This document shows, piece after piece, positions 23,811 to 33,128 of a stretch of DNA of 64,000 bases (position 1 is the stretch's first letter; the number at the start of each line of letters is the position of its first letter). Under the pieces are notes generated by a model. That model saw only the letters and a list, made by a program, of their open reading frames with translations, was not told where the DNA came from and did not search any database. Position numbers and translations under genes: made by a program. Origin of the DNA: Amborella trichopoda (taxonomy: Eukaryota > Streptophyta > Magnoliopsida > Amborellales > Amborellaceae); assembly GCF_000471905.2 (NCBI RefSeq), contig NW_006499848.1, forward strand, positions 1,529,713-1,593,712, written 5' to 3'.

Positions 23811-24584
23811 ATATAATTGTAAACCCCATTTTTAGTTATTGAATTTCTAGGTTTTCGTGAATTCTAAAAAGTTGTGTTCCCTCTAATGCCAAACATGATG
23901 TTCCGCCCACCTCAAATATTATATATGAGGATTTAGCGGGTAAACATGTTATCTTTCCGCATGTTAAAACCCTGATGAATTCCATACACAAAATGAAGTT
24001 AAATGGGGCTTCACCCACATATAAAACATATAATTACTATTGTCAGCCATCCAATCTAATGGATAGTTGTGAAAGCTTTAGTTATTTAACATCCTTATTC
24101 TTTTCTCTAATAACCTCATTATAGAAATCGAGTTTATGATGTCTCTTTTAACTTACATGTGAGGTTCACAAAAGAGAGAGTGAGTGAGAGAGAGAGAGAG
24201 AGAAGTATTCAGGAAAAGTTGCTAGAGAGAAAGGGAGAAAGAGGTTTACGGGTGAAGGAAAAAAAAAAGAAGAGAATGAGACATTTTTCATTAATAGATG
24301 ATTAAGAAAAAAATGGTAAATTATATAATATGGACAATGGAAAAGATAAGAAGGGAGTTAAACATCGGTTTTTGTTTAACTTGGGGGTTCTATGGGATAT
24401 TTATAATGCAAGGGGTTATTGGGGATTATAATTTTAGAGAGGAGGATTTATGTCTTTTTTCCTAAAGAATATTCATGATAAAATAAAATGACCAAATTAT
24501 CCTATAAGTTACATGTGTATTTGGTCATTTATTTTTACCAGTAATATTGTTTTTTTTTATTTGTTTTTAGTATAAGAAGTCTTC

Positions 24585-25231
24585 AAGAAACTAAACTTCC
24601 TTGCCCTACCATCTGTGGTGTTAAGGAAGTTTGGGGACCTGCGTCTATGGACTTTTTGGAACTGGATTCTGTGGGTGCATCTTGGGGCTTGAGGATCCTG
24701 TGGGATCCCACAGTTGTGGCCTCTTTTTGCTATGATAAAAAAGATAACTTTTTGGCGGTTGGTTTTGAGAGTCCAGTCTCTGATTTTCATTGGGGGTTGG
24801 TGAATATCTATGGTCCTCATACGATGGGACAAAAAGGGGTTTTTATTAATGATTTGTCTGCCTTTATTTCTAGTTTTCCTCTTCCGATTTGCTTGGGTGA
24901 AGATTTTAATTTTATTAGATGGCGTGATGAGAGTAGTTATAGTGGTTCTATTATATCTGCTATGTGCATGTGCAATAGTTTCATTGAATCACATGCTTTG
25001 CTTGACTTGCCTATTTCATGCACTACTTTTACTTGGACAAATTGTAGCTTGCCAAATTTGTCCATGTCCAAGCTGGACCAATTTTTTGTTAACGGGGATT
25101 GGTCTGAGTTCTTCCCCTTGCGGTGGTTAGAGCTCTTCCTAGACTCTCTTTTGACTATGCTCCTATTTTTTTGTGTTCCAAATTTTTTCCAAGGGGTTCT
25201 AAACCTTTCAGATTTGAAGTTGGGTGGTTAG
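24585..25231 (+). pseudogene. L1 endonuclease domain remnant
   Basis: LQETKL start, GLRILWDPTVV (usually GG..I.W), VNIYGPH (usually NVY.P), PICLGEDFNFIRWRDESS (usually GDFN, here GEDFN) and SMSKLDQFFVN (usually S.LDRFLV). It breaks at a stop at 25229-25231 and continues in other frames. Open from 24647. Confidence 0.75.
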
Positions 25232-25563
25232 CTGAGAAATATGTGTGTGACGTTATCAGAAGGGCCTGGGAGAAGTCGTTTTCGATTGGCTCTATTGATT
25301 TTCAGTTGCATAAGAAGCTTTTGAATGTCAAACATAAGCTTATTGCCTGGAAATCTGATAAGAGATATCATCTCAAAGAGAAAATAGATGTAGCTCTTAA
25401 GTGTTTAGAAGTTGTGGATTCTATCGCTCAAACCTCGGGAGTTCTCTCTAAGGAGTTGATTCTGGAGAGAAGTTCTAAATATTTGGAATTACAGGAGCTC
25501 TGGAGGGTTCAGGAGGTTTATTAGAAGTAAAGATCCAGGGTTAAGTGGCTGAAGGAATGAGAT

Positions 25564-26709
25564 ATGAATACAAAAAAATTTCATGTTATTGCAAATGCTA
25601 GGAGACGTCAGAATGATATCTCAAGGCTTTTGATTGATGACATTGATCCGGATGATGATGTTGGAATGTCTAATGCGGTTGTAAGCCACTTTGAAAAAAC
25701 GTTCACTTCTGAGGTGAGGGTTACACCTAGATTAACCAGAGTGGGCTTTAAAGGTTTGTCTTCTGGGCTAGTAGCTTTTCTTGAGAGAGGGGTGGCTATG
25801 GAAAAAGTTAAAAGTGCAATTTTTTCCCTTCCTGCTGATAAGGCTTCAGGCCCTGATGGCTTCCCCTTGTTCTTCTTCTATAAGTTTTGGAATGTGGTTT
25901 GTGGTGAGCTGTTACAGATGGTGCGAGATTTCTTGAGTATAAGTGAGCTGTTTAAAGGAGTTAATTCTGCATTTATAGCACTTATGCTTAAAAAGTCTGT
26001 CATTTCAAACTTTGGCGATATTCGGCTCATTAGTTTGCTTTCGAGTCTTTATAAAATAATAGCTAAAATTTTGGTTGAGAGACTTAATGTAGTTTTACTG
26101 AATATTATTACTGGCCTCCAATCTGCATTCAACAAGGATAGGCTAATAACAGATAGTGTGTTGGTGGCCCAAGAGTGTATACACTCGAGGATGCTGAGTG
26201 GTAGTGCTGGGGTTGTAATTAAACTCGACATGGAAAAAACATATGATAATGTGGATTTGGGTATTCTCTTAGAAATCATGAAAAATATGGGTTTTGGAGA
26301 AAAGTGGCGAAGTTGGATTTATGGGTGTTTATCATCTACTCACTTTTCAGTTCTGTTCAAGGGTAGTCCTACTAGTTTTTTCCGTGCCTCTAGGGGGCTT
26401 CGTCAACGGGATCCATTGTCACCATTTTTATTCACAATTTATGTAAAATGCTTCAGTCTATTTATTCGGAATGTAGAGGCCAAAGGACATTTTTTATGTT
26501 TCCAAATGCCTAACGATGGTCCGTGGATATCGCACATTCAGTATGCGGATGCTACTTTGCTTTTTTGTGATGCCAAGCATCTTCAGATTGCTAATATTTC
26601 CACATTTTTGAAGTGCTGTGAAGTGACTTTGGGCCTCAAGGTTAACTTTGCAAAATCCTCTGTAGTTGGCATAAACTATAATGATGTTGTGATGAGTGAG
26701 TTTGCATAG
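25564..26709 (+). pseudogene. L1 reverse transcriptase remnant (381 codons open)
   Basis: The longest open frame in the window. RT motifs in order: DKASGPDGFPLFFFYKFW, ISLLSSLYKIIAKIL (usually ISLI.S.YK), LQSAFNKDRLITDSV (usually Q.AF...R.I.D), VIKLDMEKTYDNV (usually KLD..KA.D) and GLRQRDPLSPFLF. The active-site block reads QYADATLLFC where the family has (F/Y)ADD, so the second catalytic Asp is Ala. Upstream it is separated from the endonuclease by stops near 25524. Enzymatically dead as written. Confidence 0.88.
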
Positions 26710-27589
26710 ATTATGGATTGTAACGTGGAGACCTTCCCAATTGTATACTTAGGATTACCAATTTCAGATGGTCGTCTTCCTATGGCTATCTGGGATAAAG
26801 TGATCCAAAGAATACAAGTAAAGCTTGATTTGTGGAAATATAAATATTTGTTTTTGGGAGGTAGGATCACATTGGTGAAGGCATGCTTATCAAATTTACC
26901 TATTTATCAGTTGTCTTTGATGTAGATTCTCCCTCGGGTTGCAAATTGAAACTATTATGAGGAATTTCCTTTGGGGATCTACGGATAGTCTCAAAAAGTA
27001 CCATCTCATCCGGTGGGACAAGGTATGCACGCCAAGACTTCTGTAGATCCCCAATGGTGGTGGAGAAGCCTAAACTTCAAAGAGCAACTATGGTATCAAG
27101 TGATTGCTGTGAAGTATGGAAATGATAGATTTAGTATGTGGGTTGGTCGGAAGATTGGTACGAGGGGGATTGTCTTATTGCTGGAAATCCATTAACTCTT
27201 GCAAACCTTTGATCCATATGGATATTCGATGGAGTTTGGGAGATGGATGCCACATCTCCTTTTGGTATTATAAATGGTTGGATGATTCACCATTGAAATA
27301 TCTCTTCCCTGAGGGCTTCCAGATGGTGGAGAATCCTTATGTGACTGTTGCTGAGATCTTTGAAAGAAGGGATAATGAAATTATTTGGAATGTCTCTCTA
27401 CCATATGATAGGATTTTTTAGCAGCTTTTTAATGGATATAGCAGGTTGTTAACACTTTTGCATGAAGTTTATGTGCCGTAAAATGCTTCAGATATAGTCA
27501 TCTGAGAGATTGAGTCAGATGGTTCACATATTCAGTGAAGTCGACGTATCATTTACTCTTTTATGACCGATGGAGGTGGTCCTTGCCTA

Positions 27590-28540
27590 AGATTGCTGGC
27601 ATTTGGAAATGGCCTCTATCGTTGAAAGTCCAAGCTTTCCTTTGGATGGAGGTGTAAGAAAAAATCCTCACCGTGGATAATCTTATCAAAAGGGGTAAAA
27701 TTTTGTTGATTATTTGCCTATTGTATAAGAATGATGCAGAAACTGAGCCTCATTTGTTTCTCCATTGCTCTTTTATCTTGAGAATTTGGCTATGGTTTTT
27801 TGATAAATTGGGGATCACTATGGTTATGCCAACCAATGTGATTGGGTTATCTCAAACTTGTCTGTGAGCTGGTTACTTACAACTGAAGTGGTTATTTGGC
27901 AGATTGCAAGGGGCATGATTTTATGAGAAGTTTGGAAGGAAAGAAATTGAAGAGTTTTTGAAGTTATTAGTTTGCCTGTGGAGAAAATTTTACATAAGAT
28001 TTTGCATGCGGTGTGGCTCTCTTGCTCTGTTACTAAAATTAGAAAAGCCTTTTTGGAAGTGAATGTTAAGAGAAACTTAGCGAATATCTTTCGCTTGCGA
28101 GCAGTAAAATGTAGGCTGAAGGGTCGTTGAATGCCACCTTTGGAAGGGGTTTTCAAACTCAATTTCGATGGTAGTTCATTTGGTAACCCGGGCTGTGCTA
28201 GTTTTGGAGGTGTAGTAAGATATTGGAATGGAGATTCATATTCTCCTTTACATGTCCTTTGAGGGAGAATACGGCGAATTTTGCTGAACTGATGGTGCTT
28301 TTTCATGGACTAAAATATTTTGGGGACAAAATGGTAGGGACACTGTGTGGTGGAAGGGGATTCATCGAATGTTATTAATTGGTGTAATGGGACCCTTAAA
28401 TTGCCTTGGGAATATCATTCTATCTAGCTGCAGATCTGGGACTTATCTAGATCTTACATGTTCTCCTTTGTTCATATATGTCGTGAGGCCAACGTTGTGG
28501 CCAACTATGCCAAAGGGGGCTCTTCCTTAACTGAGACTTT
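27590..28540 (+). pseudogene. L1 zf-RVT and RNase H remnant
   Basis: 27600-27850 carries a WKWPLSLKVQAFLWM segment and TEPHLFLHCSF (usually E(S/T)..HL...C), the reverse-transcriptase zinc-binding region. 28130-28260 reads FKLNFDGSSFGNPGCASFGG, the RNase H opening. Several stops separate these pieces. The element ends ~70 bp later in poly(A). Confidence 0.75.
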
Positions 28541-29562
28541 GGTCTCAGATTCTGTAATTTCTTTTTAGTATTTGATTAATTAAATTTCTAAACTTCTATA
28601 AAAAAAAAAAAGTTTGTTCTTTAGATATATAGAAGCAAGTGATCAAATAGTTATCTTACCTATACAAATACACAAGTACAATAAGATCTAGTGCATCAGC
28701 ATGAGACAATCAATAAAAAGATGATGAGCCAACTTGCACCTGTGCACAGCCTAAAGGCGCCTCTTACGCTGATGCAAATTGCGAGGTATACCTCAAGATC
28801 CCTTGTGCTGATTGTGTTGCACGCGTAAGCATTCTGTCCCTTGAGTTTTTAGAATACAAAGAAAGAGTGTGTTCACATATTTAAGGATAACTTACACACT
28901 AATCTTCATAATAGGACTAAGACCCACTACTTCTCTTTCTAAAACAGAGTTTACTTTGTAAATGGTATATTTGAAAGGATATTATTTTGAAAAAAAACCC
29001 CTAGTATTCTTTTGAAGAAAAAATACAAAAGACAATATTTCTTTTATCAAAGCTAATTTTGTTTTTCACCATAATATATGTAACTAAATCAAAATTAACA
29101 AGTTACTTTTAAGCTCAAAACTCAACTGGAAGGCACTTGAAATTGCAAACTTGTCATGGAATTGAACGTTAGTGATAATTATTATTGATAAATTGAATTT
29201 ACTGGACTTTTGCCACTATGCGTTTTCATGCAAATAAAATAAAATAAAAAACAAAAAAATTCAATTTACAGAACTTTTGCCACTATGAGTTTTCATGATG
29301 ATAATATTTACTGGATATAAAGCATTCCCAATAAGAATGGATTCCACGTTTACATAAGTACAAAAAGGAAAAAGGTAAGGTAAATATGAAACAAGGCAGA
29401 TTCCTAACATAAGCATTTTGGATTGGATATTAAATCTTAAAAAGGAAATATAGATTCAAGTTATGGGTGTAGGAAGTGACTTGCAATTTTTTATTTTAAA
29501 ATGGATTGACATGAATTGATAGCTTACATAGAATATTTATGTTTTGAAAAAATATATAAATA

Positions 29563-29790
29563 GACTATTTATTTTTAGTACAAGAAAGTCACAATCACTC
29601 TTGTCTGTTAGGTTTCAAATCGTGTAATGATAAGAATGGCCATTGACTATATTCAAAATTCAAAAAAACAATTCGAACTTCGTGACACATCCCAAGCCAT
29701 CCAAGTTGATATCTAATTACTAGAAGTATTTGCGACCTCCTTGCAATAAAGATAAATAGTTACATAGTATACAATCCTGTTATATTTTAA
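29563..29790 (+). mobile_element. MITE-B copy (duplication partner of 12767-12995)
   Basis: Starts AGACTATTTATTTTTAGTAC and ends AAATAGTTACATAGTATACA. Collinear with the copy-1 element. Confidence 0.65.
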
Positions 29791-29813
29791 TGTTGTTTTA
29801 TATATTTATGTTT

Positions 29814-30201
29814 GGAAAATGTTTATATATAGCGAGGCTCTAGCAATCAAATTAGAGCCCACATCAAAAATTTCACTAGAAGAAGTTGTTTTGATACCCA
29901 AATATCCACAAATTGATCATCTTGACATTAAGATGTATGGATTTGAGAAAAAAAAATGGATTTCGAGTTTTGGAAATAGTACATCTTGTAATACATTTTT
30001 TCGTTTTCAAAATTTTCAAGTTTTCATAGATATGCTGAATCTACTTTATTTTTTAAGCTTTAAATTTTATAATTAAAGATGAAAATATATTTAAGGTTAT
30101 CACAAATATTTCCAATATTGAAACTACATTTCTCGCCACTATTTGAAGATGTGCTTTACTTTGATTGTTTAGAGCCTTAGCCCTATATATAAACCGCACC
30201 C
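29814..30201 (-). mobile_element. MITE-A, complete, with 9-bp target duplication
   Basis: 388 bp. Terminal inverted repeats of ~50 bp: the left starts GG....TTTATATATAGCGAGGCTCTA; the right, reverse complemented, starts GGGTGCGGTTTATATATAGG then GCTAAGGCTCTAAACAATC. It is flanked by TTTATGTTT at 29805-29813 and 30202-30210. The paralogous empty site in copy 1 (13014-13022) has a single TTTACGTTT. Long TIRs and 9-bp duplications are the Mutator signature, so this is a non-autonomous MULE-type MITE. It carries only an 85-codon accidental ORF. Confidence 0.88.
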
Positions 30202-30704
30202 TTTATGTTTTTCAATAAGGCATAACTTGAAATACATAAAAGTTATTATCTAAAATTAATACTTTATAACTCCATTGTAAATTTATTTGAAATTTTCTAA
30301 TAAATTTCTACTAGCTCCACATTTAATTGTTACTAATGTTTGAACTCAAGCAAAGCTTTACTTTTTAAAATCACCAAGTATATCCTTAGAAAATGCTGAC
30401 ATGGCCGCACATCTTATTGCATTAAGTTTTGGAGATTATGTGGTGCGTATGGTATGGTGCTCTCCGTATTTGTCATGTATATAATATATGCTTATAGTAC
30501 CCGCAATTTTCTCATGAACTAAGATTCTTTTATGCTACTGGGCTAAGATATCTATAAGTGAGACAAATGTTGCTTTGTCTCAACTATTTATCTTTGTATT
30601 ATGTTTATTTTGCACAATTATATGTTTATTTTGCACAATTATTTAATTCACTACAGTGAGACATTGGAGGAACCCGATAATAAAGGTAATAAAGGTTGAT
30701 GCTC

Positions 30705-30737
30705 AAAATAATAATAATTATTATTATTATTATTATT
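30705..30737. repeat. (AAT)n/(ATT)n microsatellite
   Basis: AATAATAATAATT followed by ATTATTATTATTATT, a self-complementary run in copy 2 only. Confidence 0.9.
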
Positions 30738-30754
30738 TCTGACATATTATATAA

Positions 30755-31113
30755 CGGAAAAAATTTATATAAGGTTGCAACCTCATAATATAGAGCTATG
30801 GATGCACCTCAAAAATCCATCGGAAAACGTAGTTTTAATGCTGAAAAACTGTTTGATTGATCATCTCAACATCGAGATGTATGACCATGAAAAATAAAAA
30901 GATTTTAAGTATCAGAAATAGTGCATTTTACAACATATTATCTACACCATCCATTTTCAAGATTTTCATATGCTTATAGATCTACTTGATTTTAACCATT
31001 TTTAAAATTTAAAATTTTATAATTAGATATAAAAATAGATTTTTAGATAATCCTAAGAACATTTTACATCAAAATTATATACCATGATAAAAATTTGAAG
31101 GCGCACCTTACCT
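30755..31113 (-). mobile_element. MITE-A copy, inverted relative to duplication partner
   Basis: Left end TTTATATAAGGTTGCAACCT, right end AAATTTGAAGGCGCACCTTA. It has the TAGATCTACTTGATTTTAAC and ATAATTAGATATAAAAATAG core blocks. It occupies the position equivalent to 13655-13985 but in the opposite direction. Its right end touches the assembly gap. Confidence 0.75.
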
Positions 31114-31133
31114 NNNNNNNNNNNNNNNNNNNN
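31114..31133. other. Assembly gap (20 N)
   Basis: Twenty unknown bases. The length is probably a placeholder. Confidence 0.99.
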
Positions 31134-31149
31134 CCTATCCCCTGTGTGC

Positions 31150-31605
31150 CTTGCCTCCCACGACTTAGAAATGCTAAGGTTAGCCAACTAGTTCACAACT
31201 ACATATGAGCTCAATGACTCAATTGATCTGAGGGTCATGACTTCATTTCGTATTTTAATTTTAATTTTTTTTCTAAAAATCCAAATCAAATAACATTTTT
31301 GACACTCATTCTTCTCATCAAAGCGCACCTAATAAAAATATAAAAAAATAATTCATAAAAAATAAATTGACCAAACTACCCCTGAAAGTTTTGGGGGTAT
31401 TTTGATCAATTTATGTCTCGCAAATTATTTTTTGATAATTTATTATATTCTTCTATATTTAAAGAATGCACACCTAAAATTTTAAGTGATTTAGATTTGT
31501 AAAAAAAATCAAATATGAAATGTGGTTGTAACCACCAGATCGACCCAAATTCAATTTGGGTTGTTGGGCTCATATGTAGCTATGAGCTAGTGGGCTAACC
31601 TCTAT
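31150..31605. mobile_element. Foldback element (MITE-D-like) with ~150-bp arms
   Basis: 31160-31340 (GTTAGCCAACTAGTTCACAA, CTACATATGAGCTCAATGAC, CCAAATCAAATAAC) is the near reverse complement of 31460-31600 (GATTTAGATTTG..., CTCATATGTAGCTATGAGCT, AGTGGGCTAACC). The centre has CCAAACTACCCCTGAAAGTT facing GGGGGTATTTTGATC. Only the inner part is present in copy 1. Confidence 0.6.
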
Positions 31606-31810
31606 AGGCGAATTGCTACAGTGTTTTTCCCCGCCACGGACATGCTATATCAGTGGCGGTTTATTGAATGGAGCCGCAATGGAAGGTAAGTGGTCCGTGG
31701 CGGTTCCGCTTGTTTTTTGACCGCCGCATACTTGCTATGTTTGTGATAGTTTGCCCGCCACGAACATGCTAGGTCTGTGACGGTTTTTAATCCTCATCGT
31801 TCGAAAAAAT
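31606..31810. repeat. GC-rich block with inverted subrepeats
   Basis: Repeats of CCGCCACGGACATGCTAT and GTGGCGGTTT-like units: CCGCCACGGACATGCTA (~31631), ACCGCCGCATACTTGCTATG (~31720), CCGCCACGAACATGCTAGGT (~31755), with GTGGCGGTT partners between. Clustered short GC-rich inverted subrepeats resemble the subterminal arrays of CACTA transposons, but no CACTA terminus was confirmed. Absent from copy 1. Confidence 0.5.
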
Positions 31811-32769
31811 CGGACGGCGTCAAGCCTATGGGTGAAAATATTGTTCAATTTTATCCATAGATGTTGCATAATAACTTCCTATATATAGGCGCCGAGCCTA
31901 TGGGAGAATTTATTTGTTTCTTTTATTTTTTTCAGAAACCTATCTATTTGACATTATTTAACACAAACCATAGAAGTGTACACAAGCCATTCTGTTAGTG
32001 ACTACCCAAAAACACTAGTCCATTGTAATATAAAGGGTCGGATCTTCTCTTAATCAATTATCAACACGATGTCCTCTCTATTAATTTCTTAAACCATCTC
32101 TCTATGTATTTCCACAATCCTCTGCCCATTGTCCCTTTTTAGGGGCCTGATCTCTCTCTATCTCAGTAACACTTTCATAAGCCCATAGCTTTTCTCAATT
32201 CATTTATGTAGATCTCGTAAGATATAAACCCCTTAACCTTGCATGTTGGTGTAAACCTAGACGAACTTATATCTCAAGATCTAAAACTTAGTTTGAGTTT
32301 ATTTTATGGGGATTTCGAATCTTTGAAGCCCTCTTAATATATTTATTATGAAAAACATTGTTCAGGAATAGGAAGAAGATATTGACACAGTTAAGCCTTA
32401 AAAAAAAAGATCAATTAGGTGCTTAAATCAATCAATACAGTGTTACTTTTTAAAATACCTTTTCATTTGGGTAATTCCTCAATATTTTGTTTAAAAATGC
32501 CCAAATTCCCTTATTTCCAACAGAACCCTGAAAAGGGGTGTATTTTGATAATTTAACCTTCTCAATTTACTTGAGCTAAAAGGCCTAAGTACCCTTATTT
32601 GTTTTGATTCCTAAATCTCACTTTATTAAAGAAAACCTAGTAATTTTTTTTCCATTGATCCAAATTGCCCTAGGTTACCCCATGTTTCCAACAAACAAGA
32701 ATTATGCTTATAGCTCTCGTTTTAAAAGTCTTATTTGAGTTGTACAATAAAACTAGAAATTAATAAACA

Positions 32770-33128
32770 TGTGCGGTTTGTATAGAGCCAAGGCTCTAAA
32801 CAATCAAAGTAAAATGCACCTTCAAATAGGGTCGAGAAATGTGGTTGCAATACTAGAAATCTTTGTGATAGCCTTAAACTATATTTTCATCTTTAATTAT
32901 AAAATTCAAAGCTTATACATGAAAACTTGAAACTCCTGAAAATTAACCGTTACAAAATGGACTATTTCCAAAACTTGAAGTCCATTTTTTTTTCTCATGT
33001 CCATGCATCTTGATGTCGAGATGATCGATTTGAGGATATTTGGACATCAAAACAACGTCTTCGAATGAAATTTTTGAAGTGAGCTCTAATTCGATTGTTT
33101 AGAGCCTGAGATATGTATAAACTTTTTC
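32770..33128 (+). mobile_element. MITE-A copy
   Basis: Left TIR GTGCGGTTTGTATAGAGCCA then AGGCTCTAAACAATCAAAG. Right TIR CGATTGTTTAGAGCC...TATGTATAAAC. The internal ATCTTGATGTCGAGATGATC block is present. Confidence 0.75.

Larger units (their letters stand above)
24585..28612 (+). mobile_element. L1-type LINE, 5' truncated, degenerate
   Basis: Begins within ORF2 at CTTCAAGAAACTAAACTTCC (LQETKL, the first endonuclease motif). Then endonuclease, RT, zf-RVT-like region and RNase H follow, ending in a poly(A) run at ~28600-28611. The order and the C-terminal RNase H match plant L1 LINEs. Flanks (TTTGTTTTTAGTATA before, TTTGTTCTTTAGATATA after) look like an imperfect target duplication. The insertion is absent from the paralogous site in copy 1. 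Confidence 0.85.
23874..32520 (+). repeat. Segmental duplication, copy 2
   Basis: Collinear with 10597-14950 but twice as long, because of the L1 LINE (24585-28612), a MITE-A (29814-30201) and ~450 bp near 31450-31900. About 365 bp of copy 1 (11580-11946) is missing at the point where the L1 sits. Divergence is visible in every block, so the duplication is not recent. Confidence 0.85.

Noticed and set aside
24557..24832. 91-codon - strand ORF
   Set aside because: Antisense shadow of the L1 endonuclease.
29819..30076. 85-codon + strand ORF
   Set aside because: Lies entirely inside a MITE-A; other copies of the family do not keep it open.
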